A DNA stretch of 64,000 bases from Heracleum sosnowskyi (taxonomy: Eukaryota > Streptophyta > Magnoliopsida > Apiales > Apiaceae): positions 46,787,133 to 46,851,132 of the forward strand of contig CM061238.1 in the NCBI GenBank assembly GCA_030848705.1, in the 5' to 3' direction. A program made the translations under genes and the position numbers. The notes under the pieces are model-generated. The model did no database searches, was not told the DNA's origin, and saw only the letters and a program-made list of their open reading frames with translations. Positions 22,141 through 33,314 of this stretch are shown here, one piece after another (the stretch's first letter is position 1; the number at the start of each line of letters is the position of its first letter).

Positions 22141-24022
22141 CCAAAATTGTTTGGGTCCTGAAGGTTTAGATGGTTTAACAGGAGTAACATTCAATTTAGT
22201 CTTACCCTGTTTGATATTCATAGTATCTGTGGATTTAACATTAACAGTGCTATTGCTACTATCATTCATCAACTTAAAATAAGCATGCATGATGTTGTAC
22301 TTACATAGCAAACACTCTTTCTTTCCACAGGGTTCATGAAGATCAGGCATGTCAGACATGTGATGCATTTCAGAAGTAATAGCAGTTTCTACTTTAACCT
22401 TTTTACATGCATGTGTAAGGTGTCCAGCAGAATTACAGATAGTGCACAACTTCCTAGATGCAATGGGAGAATATGGAACCATTTCCTGATTAACAATCTT
22501 CTTCTTCCCATTCCTGTTCTTTTTAACATTACTAACTACGTCACCTACTTCAGTTTTAGGTAAATCAGGTTTAGGTAATTCATTTTTTACTGATTTCCTA
22601 GGCAACTTAGTCTTTACCTCTTTTTCCTTCAACAAATCCTCCTCAAGCAATTCTTGTCTTATGAAAAGGTCATCCTCATGAAAGAGTGGTGGAAATGGCT
22701 TGACAAAAACTGGACAATCAACATTCTTAAGAACATGTGGAGTATTCCTTTTGACAACTGAAGGTGTCGTAGGGAATTCCACTATCTTCTTACCAGCTTT
22801 CTTGTCATAGTCAAATCCTATAGCAGTTTTATTCCCTATGGCCTGAGTACCAATGATCTCCTTAGCAATCGGGGCGGAATTCTTAAAAGCATTCAGCTTC
22901 AAATCTAAATCTGAAATCTGCTGCCTGAGGATAGTCTCTATCTCATCATTACACTTGACCTTGTTCTCTAAGTACGCATTCTTTTGCTTAAGATCTTCTA
23001 ATGTTACAGCTACAAGCTCTAGTTCTTCATTTTTAGATTCTAACTTTTTAATCTTAAGAACTAGTTTAGCATTTTCCATTTCTGATGCTAGCATGCTTGT
23101 GTGTACATTAAAAAATTCTACACTAAGATCTTGCACAGTTTTCTTGTACTCAGAATTAGACATATCAATTGTAGTTAAGATAGGTACCTGAGATGATTGT
23201 GGTGATTCCTCTGAAGAGTCAGCCATTAGAGCAACATTTACATATTCCTCCTCTTCATCCGAATCAGTATCATCCCAGTGCTTTCCCTCTGCTGTATAAG
23301 CTTTCCCTTTCTGCTTTCCAGAGAATGCCTCCAATTGCTGTTTAAGCTTGGCATTCTCTTTCTTCAACTCATCATAAGAATCCTTCTTTCCATAGACATC
23401 TTTCATGTCTCTCGCTTGACGAGGCTTCCGGCATTCAGTGGCGAAATGCCCTAACTCATTGCAGTTGTAGCATCTTGATTTGCTTCTATCAATCATGCCA
23501 GTCTTGTAGCCTCCCTTAAAGCCTATACTAGGTGTATAATTGCTCTTCTGGAATCTGTTGGTTGAGCCCTTGAACTTGTACTTAGGGTTTCTTTTGAAAC
23601 GAATGTGGCTAAACTTTGCAGCTAAGTACGCCATGGTTTTGTCTTCCATTTGATCAAGCTCTTCTAGGGTGTAGTAATCACCTTCATCAACACCCAGATT
23701 CACAGAATCCATTTCTGCTTCTATTATCACCTCCTTTCCAGCTCTAGGGGTTTGAACCTGAATCTCAGAAGTTATTGGTTCATCCACTACAAGTGCTGCT
23801 GATCTCACAAGTGCATTGTGCTTGCTGTCCACTGTCCCTGATCCGTAGATTATCATTCTTTGTTCCTGTTCCATCTCATAGGTCTTCAACTTCCCATAGA
23901 TAATCTCTAATGACATCTTTGTGAAGTCAATTCTTTCCCTTATGGATGATGACTTGTGTTCTACATGATGGGGCAGCGTCATCATGAACTTCCTGTTTGA
24001 TTCTCTCAGTGGATAGGTCTTT
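22123..24022 (-). pseudogene. gag: Element B gag, C-terminal part (cut by element D)
   Basis: This continues the gag begun at 50265. The D insertion falls in the capsid-like region. Because the inserted block plus duplication is a multiple of three, both sides share one frame. Visible features are the end of the capsid domain (LKTYEMEQ), zinc knuckle 1 (CYNCNELGHFATEC), an acidic DDTDSDEEEE patch, a coiled coil, zinc knuckle 2 (CTICNSAGHLTHAC), a third cysteine cluster (CGKKECLLC) and the WVPK end. The track of open sequence continues past 24022 into D by chance; that part is not gag. Confidence 0.88.
24018..24022. other. Target site duplication of element D (left copy)
   Basis: TCTTT precedes the D 5' LTR and recurs at 49752-49756 after the 3' LTR. 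Confidence 0.95.
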
Positions 24023-27000
24023 TGTAAGATCCGGGAAAATTTTGTGTTATTATATGATGTGAAATGAAATTTTAATTTCATATTAAGAGTTATTAAATGA
24101 TTTATCTGTTTAAACATGCTAAGTTATTCGTTAAATGATTGAATATGTGATATTGTGGTGCTATGTGAAATGTGTGGGGAATTTGAAATTATTTTGAAAA
24201 GGGTGTCAGACTAATTTATTCTATTTTAAATTATCAAAGAGAAAATTTGGATCGTTCCCAAATTATTCGGGAAATTGGTATATCGTTCGTACCAATATTT
24301 CATTCGTTAAAGTGGAAAGTATTCGAAAATATTCGTAATGGAGGTATTTTGGTTCGTATATTTTGTATTAAACGATACTTGTAGTTATCCGTACTTTATG
24401 GATGATTATCGTTTCGAAAAACGTGTATTCTGCTTTATTAAAGGTTCAAAGCATATATTCTGTTATATTATATTTAAAGCGATCCATCGGATCAGTATCG
24501 ATCCAAAAATGTCGTTTGGGGTATTATTTTCCGTTTATTATAAAAAGGCAAATCGTACTTTGTTTTTCGTATAATCAAGCTTAATTATAGTTAAAAATCC
24601 GAAAAACCCCTGAACGTGTTCTTCGTGTTCTTGAGAATCAAACTCAAATTTGAAGGCGTTATCGGATTCCGATTTCGATGTTCTTGTAACCAAATCGAAT
24701 CTCTCATCATCCTCTATCCAAATCCACCATCAAAATCTATGTGGGTATGATTTCTGAGTTTTTCTTTATTTTAATTATTTTATTTATTTCGAATTTTTGA
24801 TTTAATTTGGGGAAAACTGTGTTTGTGATTGTTCTTGTTAATTGATGGTATGAATGGATTGTGCGTGTTGTGCTGAGTGATTTGGTGATTTTTAATCGAT
24901 TTTTGGAGTTTGGAATCGAGCTAATCGGAAGTTAGTAAGCTCGCCGGAAAACTATGAACTTTGGCCGGATTTTGGTTACGAGGATCGGTTCTTGACAATG
25001 TTTATATCATTGTATAGATCGTAGAGTTTAGATTTGATTCATATATTTAGTTTCGAGTTTAGTGTACGATTTCTGTTCACCGGATAACGGCCGCCGCCGC
25101 CGCCGACAAAGTTTTGTTCGTTGGAATCGATGAGTCTGTGATGTTTTGGTACGAGTTTAAGTTGTGTAAAGTAGACGTTGTTGTGGCGAGTGTTTCTGTA
25201 CAAAAAGACAGCGAGTTGGGGTTGGTTTGAGCTTTGCCGAAATTTCCCGGTGGCCGGACACCGGCCGGAAACTGGGAAACCCAGTTTTCCGGTGACGTGT
25301 TCTTGGCAACCCGGAAATTTCTTGGCAACCCGTTTTCAAACCCTAACCCGACCCGGTTTGATCCAAAAACCCTAATTCCATTTTCTGAATAGTGTTTCTG
25401 GGTTTTTATTTTAAAAATAATTCAAAAATAGTTTTATAATTCTAAAAATCATATCTTTGATTTAAAAAAATACATTTTATTATTCCGAAAATTTTATAAA
25501 TTCATAAATATTTATTTAAATTCGAAAATTGATTAAATTTAATTATTTTAATTATTTTTGATTAATAATTAATTTATTTAATTAATTGATTAATTCTTTT
25601 AATCAGTTAATTCTTAATAATTAATTATTAATTAGATTTAATTAATTAAAATTTAGTTTAATTATTTTCTAACTTGGTTTATTTATTTAAAAATAGTTTG
25701 AGCATTTAAAGAGTGTCAATTAATTTTATTAATTGATTTAATTGCATTTAAAATACTTATATTGGATTTCAAAATCCGATTTTTGATTTAAAAATTGTTT
25801 GTGGCTTATTTAAATTCAAATAAGCTTCGTGTGATGTTTTAAAAATAGTTATAAGTGCTATATGGTTTGTATGAGTTGTGTAATGTGTTTTATAGTCCGT
25901 ATATGCCCGTACTAGGGCTAGTGTCTGAGTTTTAAATATCGTAAATTAGACCGGGCGTCCGATACGTAACCGGTTACTTGTTTAAATATGTTATGTGAAT
26001 GATGTGAATAATCTGTTGTTGAGTCATGCATGCAAATAAATTGTGTTGAGACTTGTTTGAGTATTTGGTCGTGTCTAATATCATCACGAGGGGTAGTTGG
26101 GATAGAAATTTGTCGGTTATGTTAGAAAGTGAGATTTACGAGGCCGTTGACTTAGATGTTGACTTTTATAGTATGGGGAGTTTCGTCAAGCGAGTTACGA
26201 GGATTACTTGTATAGTTAGTTGTGATCATTCTATCAATTGAAATGTGGTTGTCTGTGCAACAGATGCTATTGGACGAGACGAGTCAGATTATCGAAGTTA
26301 AGTTACAATCGTTTATGGAATGTGAAATCATACGTTGAAGACTAAGTACCGTCTCATGTTTGACTATTGAGGCTGGCACGTGGATTCGAAATGGTAAAAG
26401 CAGACTAGTGGTATTCGCAAGAGCGTTAAAGCAAAGAAGGACGGAAGTAGAGAATCGTGCGACAAGACAGAATAAGGAGGAAATCGTATTGTTTCAGCGT
26501 TACGAAATAGCTAAGGACCAGAGGCAAGTGTTTATACCCTTGCTTATTAATTAAGGGATATTATCTTGAATTATTAGTATGCATGTTGAATGCTTATTAC
26601 TGAATTTTCAAATGTTGATTTCTTTGCATTGAATTGCAAGTATGTTATTTAATCTCGTAAATTGACGAGTACTCTTTTATACCTTTTTAGTTTAGATTCA
26701 TATTTTCATATTGATTGGAAAGATATACTTATTATATTGAAAATTTTGAAGAGATAATTATGGGCCGTATACTAAGGCTTTCTTTTAAAAGACATGATTT
26801 TAAAGCATTAGGTTGGAATATTGCCAACCCTAGATGAGTGGGAACTTGTGAACCCTATGTTGAAAATGTTATTTTAAATTCCGAAGTTGTGGTACTTGTT
26901 CTACAAGTATTCCATTTTTCCATCCTGCACCCTTGCAAGTATTATTATCATTTCTTGTTAATGCGATCATCTGATCCATTCCCTGATTCGAATTCATTTA

Positions 27001-28919
27001 TGATGTGCATGATTTAGTTTACTTCCTTCAAATACGAGGCTTATCTATTATAAGTATATGTTCGAAGGACTTGAACTATTTCTGTCAGAAGTTAATAAAC
27101 CCTTGTTTTCTTCATTTATAAACTTCACCCTGAATTTTTCTTAAACTTGAACTTGACTTTCTTGTCACTTACCAGATTGTTGAATCTTAACTAATTATTC
27201 CATAATGTGATGATTTGAACTGTTAAGGCCATCTAGAGCCTGTTCTTTGAACCCTATTCCATATTGAGTTATTGCAAATTCTGTTGATATCATAATGCCC
27301 GTTTCATATCAGATTCAATATTGTTGAGCATGTCATTGTTATTCTTCATTATATCCCAGTTGTTACATCGAACTCGTCGATGCTTATTATATTGTCACTT
27401 TTCATGTGCACCTCCCCATTGTTGTGTCGATCTCGTCGATACTAGATTATATTGCTATCCCTTTATTGATTCTTCATAATTGAACTGTTTCCTGGAACGT
27501 GAGTTTTCCAGCAATTGTTGTATCAAGGTTGTCGATTCTTCCGACACCTGATTGTCGAAGTAAGGTTGTCATTGGTTCTGACACCTGACGTATATAAAAT
27601 AGAATTGGAATGTTTTTAAAAATGGACCAATTATTGGTCGGGCCATTTATGGTCGATGTAATTTAGGCCCAGATTGGCCTTGGATCCGTAGAGGACTATG
27701 CATGAGCTAGTCCGGGGTTGTTGCGTGGCTGGCCAGCAGCACAACCTTTGATTTGATAAAATGTGAAAATCCAATTCTAGAATAAGTTCTTATTTCTGAG
27801 ATGAGTTACATCCATATGTTTTGTTCTTATGAGTTATGACCTGATTCTCAGGTTTATTCGTTGCGTGAAGTTGTTGGTTCGTTGATTCATAATAGTGGTT
27901 TCAATCTTGCTGAAATCACTTACTCTTAATACATTTGGATTCCAAATAGTCGAAATCCACTTCCTTGATTCCATTGGCAATCATGAGATATCTATCTTGA
28001 TGAGTTTTATTCATACCGTATATCTAGTCGGTACCATGTTGAAGCCTTGAAGTGCGTTCCTTATTCCTTGACCGAGCGTGTTGGCTCATTCTTACCCCTT
28101 GATTATTCTAACCTTCCAGAGTTGTTGGTTTCAGAAAATGTTGTGAATAGATTTGTTATCTTCAAAACTAGTATTTTTATACAAACTATGGTCTTGAAGA
28201 CGTATGAGTTATATTTATTTCATATTTTCTACTTACTTTTGTAGATATTGTTGATTCGGTCGCCGTAGCGACCAATATAAATCTTTTTGTGTTTTAAACT
28301 ATTCAATTGCGAGAAGAAGAAAGAGAAATTGTGGTAAATTACCAAACTTGATTTGAAAATATTAGAGATTACAAATGTTTAAGCCAAAGGCTTGTTTATT
28401 TGAAAATCCAAAGTTTATTTTGGAAACCTTTCGTATTATATTTAATAATGCGCTTGCTGAGCAATTCATTCGCTCATACTTGTTTTATTTATATATATTT
28501 TAGCCTGCCAGAAAGAAGGTGTATTGGCGAGAGTTGTCCGCGTAGCTGATCAGAGATGGGGAAAGATATTAGCGTAAAGACGTTTTGATCCAGAGCATTT
28601 GGAGCTAGTGATAGGTCTTGTATATAGATGTTTCCTATTGAATAATATATTGTATAAGATTAGTTGCCGGTATACTTCTTATCGAAGTTATACTAGTGTA
28701 TTAGAACTTGTGTAAAGAGAATGGTTGTAAAGAGGAAAAATTTTATGTAATGGAAATTTTGGATTCTTGTTTCTAGCACTATAACCTTTAAAGATTCTTG
28801 GTAGAGTTGGGGTCACAGATATTATTATTATTGTGTTGATTTTATATTGAACAGGTTGTTTGGATTAAGAGTGCAGTGTGACGACCAAATCCTTTGACCC
28901 CGGATTTGGGGGCGTTACA
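24023..28919 (+). repeat. Element D 5' LTR (4897 bp)
   Basis: It ends in GGCGTTACA just before the primer site. It contains no convincing gene; the short open frames recur in the other LTR only because the LTRs match. Features are a GCC repeat near 25088, a very AT-rich block at 25400-25830 and a TATA box at 27591. The bases at 24315-24319 (GAAAG) are the empty counterpart of the E insertion site. Confidence 0.95.
27591..27602 (+). promoter_or_regulatory. Probable TATA box of the D LTR
   Basis: TATATAAAATAG is a strong match to a plant TATA box on the coding strand. It is conserved in the 3' LTR at 48423-48434. It would leave about 1.3 kb of R-U5 and a 3.6-kb U3. Confidence 0.5.
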
Positions 28920-28921
28920 GT

Positions 28922-28933
28922 TGGTATCAGAGC
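28922..28933 (+). other. Element D primer binding site
   Basis: TGGTATCAGAGC, complementary to the initiator methionine tRNA 3' end, lies two bases after the 5' LTR. This fixes the plus orientation. Confidence 0.93.
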
Positions 28934-31099
28934 AAGGGTTATAGTAAAACTAGAAACGAGAGTGTGTGGGAGTGTATATAGTTATATAAGGAACGTCAGA
29001 GCTCATTTAGAGTTCGTATTGGACTATTGGATATAGTACCGCTGAGTGAGTTGAGATGGAGGTATTTGATTGAGATAGTTGTGCTGAAATGGATAGAACT
29101 TCTTGCGTTTGTAGACGTCTATGGCGGAATCTTCGAGGACTATTACGAGTCGACGACGACGTACGATATTGATAACCTTGCGACGTGGAAAAGAAGGGCT
29201 GAAATCGAATAACGTGGAAAAGAAGGGCTGAAATCGAATAACGTGGAGAAGAAGGGCTGAAATCGAATAACGAGCTATCGAAGGAGTCGACGGAGGAGTC
29301 ATATGTGAAGACCTTGGTAATACCTTCCCATCCTAAGGAAATATTTGACATTTCTTTAAGCGAAGCTGTGTTGGTGAATATATTCCACCTTTTGACCTTG
29401 TACTTGATACTTTTGATCAATCATGATTGCAATTGCATCAGAGGTTGTTGTGATATCTATTTCAAATTTGTGAGGCCTGTTGAAAATATGCTATTCAAAT
29501 TCCAACTCCTTCATTCTTCAGGGGTGGATAACTCTAGTTATGATGTAATACTACTTGTTGATACTTCCTTTTTGTGGTTGTTCCTCTTTTCTGGAAATAA
29601 CACCTTTGGAATCTATTCAATTTCAATCCAAGGTGTGTATTTGAGATTTCTTATCGAAAGGCCCTGGTTGTCATTCCGACTCTAAATTTCTTTCATATTT
29701 CTCTACTCCAACTGAGGTAAACAACCCTATTTATAGGGGACACAAGGACTATCTGTCTATGTGACAGAAGTCTGACGGGACGCCGTCACTTGTGTGTTGT
29801 GAAATACAAGAAGGCTAATTACCTTTAGTACTGTCTTAATAGAGACACACAACATTGAGTTCATGTGATCAAATTGGTCTCTCAGTAATTCTTTCACTTC
29901 CAATAATGTTTGCTTTGGAATATACAGATTTGGTAACCCCAACTGTGGGACATTTGCTACGATATAGAATCTTTTCACTTCAAAATATCATGGATTTTTG
30001 TTATACCAAATAATCTGGGAGGTATGCCATTAGGGTGAACTAAAATTTACCCTACCATAATGAACGAAGAATTTGCGATTGAATTACCACGAGCGAAAGC
30101 GGATTACGATGCGATTAGAATACTAGTAACATATAACGGAGCCAGTTGTTCTCTTTCTGTCAATTAACGTTACGATGTGGAAGAGATGAAGTTAGATAAT
30201 TCAAAAGTTGATTGGAAATTGGGGAAAAATGTGTAGTTGTGCTGATGATATCCCATGTTGTGGAAGATGAACATAATAGATTTTTGTCTCAAGGAGAAGA
30301 ACTTTTAAAATTTTATGATAGGCTAATAATGGAGAATGAGTTGATCTTTGAGTATTTCAGGATTGTATGATATGGTTGCAAGTCTTTTGCTCACGATAGT
30401 TAAGGTAGATCTTACTAGCCAATGTGGATGTATAGAATGAGAATCAAGATAATGTCGAGTTGATCAAGCTGTTTGGGAAATGAGATGGAACCATGGAAAA
30501 GGTGTCATGAGTGTTACTGTGAATGTATCTTCTGAATTATTTAGGAATCAGATGGAGAGGAATTAAGTTATTGGGACCGAGTAGAACGATTTTAAAGATA
30601 TGGGACTAAGTCACTAAATTGATAAGGAATATTCTCACGATTGTAGATAGGAAAAGAAGATTAAGAGGTGTTAATAAGGATTTAAAGACAATGGATAAGG
30701 TAATGATGGGTTGTTTTAAGCTGAAGAGTTAATTGGCACGGAAGGTATGCGATCGTTGAAAGCGGTTGTTAAATATATTGGAGGTAGATAAAGTTGACCC
30801 AAGAATATGGATGGCTGATAGTATGAGTAGTAAAAGAGAGAATTGAGATGTAAATATCTTCGGTTCAAGGATTAGAAAGGATGGAGTTTTAAGGTTATGA
30901 TAACAAGAGATCAACTAGAAGGAATGACGGAAATGAGGATTCAACCAGAATTGATTAAAGAGAAAGGGCTACATAAAGGAAAGAGTTGTGGAAAGAGAAA
31001 TGGAATTCAATTACAGGAAGGAGCGAGAGAGTATAATGGATAAGAAGGAAATGTAAGGACATATAAGAGGTTTAAAAGGATATTAATATTGGTGAGTAT
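28934..31099 (+). other. Element D interior, unrecognised non-coding part
   Basis: No long open frame survives on either strand. It contains three tandem 29-bp units (29182-29268) and a 126-codon frame at 29305-29685 that I do not recognise and cannot support as a gene. Near 29729 the minus strand reads CCCTATAAATAGGG, a TATA-like palindrome. From 30000 on, purine-rich sequence with many stops may be worn-out gag-pol, but I cannot align it by eye. Confidence 0.5.
29182..29268 (+). repeat. Three tandem copies of a 29-bp unit
   Basis: The units at 29182, 29211 and 29240 each contain ACGTGGAAAAGAAGGGCTG or a one-base variant followed by AAATCGAAT. They lie about 260 bp after the primer site, in the leader. 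Confidence 0.9.
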
Positions 31100-31807
31100 T
31101 TAAGTGCTTGGGATGCTAGAAAAGGAAGACAGAATAACAGAGATGTAGTAGACAATTATGACTAAAGAGATTCCTGATTGGAAGTGGAGACATGTTAAGA
31201 TAAACTGTGTAGTAGAGTTGTTAAGGCCTAGAGCTTATCATGATATTATTTGAGTTATTATTGACCGATTAACGAGAGATATTTATTAGATGAATTGGTT
31301 CATCTCTAGCTATTTGAATGAGGTAATAGTACGGCATGGAATGACGGGTTCAAATGTATTTGACAGAGATCCGCGACTTAACTAAAGAATTCAGACAGAC
31401 TATGGTTGTGTACTAAATTTTGAAGGTAATTGGAAGGACCATTTACCATTGATTATATTTCCTTACGACAACAGTTATTATGACAATTTTGAATTGCTAC
31501 CTTACGTCGATCTACTGTGTGTTGAGAAAGTTGCGTATAAGTTTGCGTACCACTCCATGAGTGGTGTATTCATAGTGTATTTCATAAAATACGAACCTAT
31601 AGAGATTTAGTTAAATTGTTCTATGTTGAGTAACCAATTGAGATATTGAGTCAGTATGAGAGAGTGATAAGTAATAGAGGAGTCAAATTAGTATGAGTAT
31701 GAGGAGAAATCCTAAGGTTGAAGAGTCAACCTAGGAATTTGAGAATGAGATGTTGGAAAATATCCACCTATGTTTGCGCAAGTTGATTCTGAGGACAGAA
31801 TCCTGTT
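31100..31807 (+). pseudogene. Element D remnant of gypsy integrase and polyprotein C terminus
   Basis: Plus-strand fragments in shifting frames resemble the Tekay/Del gypsy polyprotein end. DRDPRL near 31369 resembles the SDRDPRF integrase motif. LIIFPYDNSYYDN near 31452 resembles LIEFAYNNSYH. A KYEPIEI stretch near 31590 and NPKVEESTWEFENEM near 31712-31754 resemble the chromodomain-like tail. Stops separate all of them. The remnant runs to within 60 bases of the polypurine tract, the normal place for a polyprotein end. Confidence 0.75.
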
Positions 31808-31820
31808 AAGGGGGGAAGGA
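31808..31820 (+). other. Element D polypurine tract
   Basis: AAGGGGGGAAGGA stands directly before the 3' LTR start TGTAAGATCC. Confidence 0.9.
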
Positions 31821-32117
31821 TGTAAGATCCGGGAAAATTTCGTGTTATTATATGATGTGAAATGAAATTTTAATTTCATATTAAGAGTTATTAAATGATT
31901 TATCTGTTTAAACGTGCTAAGTTATTCGTTAAATGATTGAATATGTGATATTGTGGTGCTATGTGAAATGTGTGGGGAATTTGAAATTATTTTGAAAAGG
32001 GTGTCATACTAATTTATTCTATTTTAAATTATCAAAGAGAAAATTTGGATCGTTCCCAAATTATTCGGGAAATTGGTATATCGTTCGTACCAATATTTCA
32101 TTCGTTAAAGTGGAAAG
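31821..32117 (+). repeat. Element D 3' LTR, first part
   Basis: The first 297 bases match 24023-24319 with about three differences. The copy is then broken by element E and resumes at 45155. The two parts together are about 4894 bp. Confidence 0.95.
32113..32117. other. Target site duplication of element E (left copy)
   Basis: GAAAG is repeated at 45150-45154. The empty site, with one copy, is visible at 24315-24319 in the other D LTR. Confidence 0.97.
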
Positions 32118-33121
32118 TGTTAATCCCAAATGACCTAACAGAATCGTAGAAGGGGGGGGGGGGGGGTTGAATACAATTCTTGATATTTTCTTAAACTTAA
32201 AACACTTATAAATAAAACTGAACTGAATAAGTAAAAACACAAGATATAAATAATTCAGTTGGATTGTTTGATGATCCAACTAAAGTGTTTTTATTTCGGA
32301 AATAATCTGTGATACAAATGTACACAGCTGCTCAGTTACTAGATTTGTAGAGAAGAAATGCTCTCAAAAATAGCTAATACAATCTATTTGTTTTTCTTCT
32401 CTTGTTTCTATTTTAACTGCTACACTTGGTTATATATTCCCAAGTTTACAATACTATTTTTGGTTACACTTAAGTACACTAAAGATAACCGCCAGTAGCT
32501 TGCTTTTCATTCCTTTTGTCCAGTGGTCCTTGGAGATCCTTGTCTTTTGTCTTCATGCTTATTCTGATCCCACTCAAGAACCCAATTGGGAATTGGAATG
32601 TTTCCTTATTTCCAGTGACCATTTTAATGGCTCCCAATGCAAATGCACACTTCTACATCTCCTTTTGATCTGTCAGAAAGCTGTCACTATCACTTTGTCA
32701 ACTATACAGAAGAGCAATAATGATCCGTTGATGGCAGGAGAATGTATTTCGTTGATAGCTTTATTCTTCATTCCGTTGATGGTGTATCCTTATTTCGTTG
32801 ATAGAGTAATCTTCATACCGTTGACATGTCTTCACTTAGGCAAAATTACAAGGCATGATATACTTACAATTAACCAACCTATTTTGCCTATCTAGTACTT
32901 AGTCAACATGACTTAGGAAACCTATCTAATACATACATCAAATGCATATCAAACTGTGAAGTATTGTACAGTGCAATTGCTACAACACTCATTCCGTTGA
33001 TGAGCTTCCTGTCAACGAAACACTGCAGAGCATGCCATTCCGTTGACAGTTACAAAATGACTTAATACAAAATCTACTAAGTGTTTTTATAATTATCATC
33101 AAGAACAACATATTCCTAACA
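32118..33121 (-). repeat. Element E 3' LTR (1004 bp)
   Basis: It starts TGTTAATCCC, carries a 15-G run at 32152-32166 and ends TTCCTAACA. About eight TTTCGTTGA-type motifs lie between 32720 and 33050. A possible minus-strand TATA box (GGAATATATAACC) is at 32428-32440. Confidence 0.96.
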
Positions 33122-33314
33122 ATCTCCCCCAATTTATGACTGATAGAATAACAGCCATAAATCAAGAGCCTTGATGATAACAAAAACACTCAGTCAACTT
33201 ACACATGATAAAAGTAGAAATTGCATTGAGCTTCATTGAATTTAATTAAATTTCAAAGTAGAAAATCTTACAAAACAAGTGCACAGAGTTGCTCCTCTAG
33301 ACTGAGCAGATTTT
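33122..33314 (-). other. Element E polypurine tract and short 3' untranslated region
   Basis: The minus strand reads TTGGGGGAGAT directly before the 3' LTR. The remaining about 180 bases up to the extra ORF stop are non-coding. Confidence 0.8.

Noticed and set aside
22123..24117. The 664-codon frame ending at 24117 as a complete gag
   Set aside because: The bases beyond 24022 belong to the D LTR; the real N terminus is at 49757-50265.
25077..28244. Several 60-83-codon open frames in the D LTR, repeated at 45863-49076
   Set aside because: They recur only because both LTRs are copies. They overlap each other on both strands, include low-complexity GCC repeat translation, and show no recognisable domain.
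28920..28940. TGGTATCAGAGC as part of a tRNA gene
   Set aside because: Only the 12 bases complementary to the tRNA 3' end are present, right after an LTR; this is a primer site.
29182..29268. 29-bp repeats as a CRISPR-like array
   Set aside because: The units are directly adjacent without spacers, in plant transposon DNA.
29305..29685. 126-codon plus-strand frame as a gene
   Set aside because: It is hydrophobic, unrecognised and lies in a decayed region with no supporting signal; recorded only as part of the D interior.
32118..33121. The near-identical 1-kb blocks at 32118 and 44149 as a segmental duplication
   Set aside because: They have TG...CA ends, a primer site, a polypurine tract and flanking 5-bp duplications, so they are LTRs of one element.
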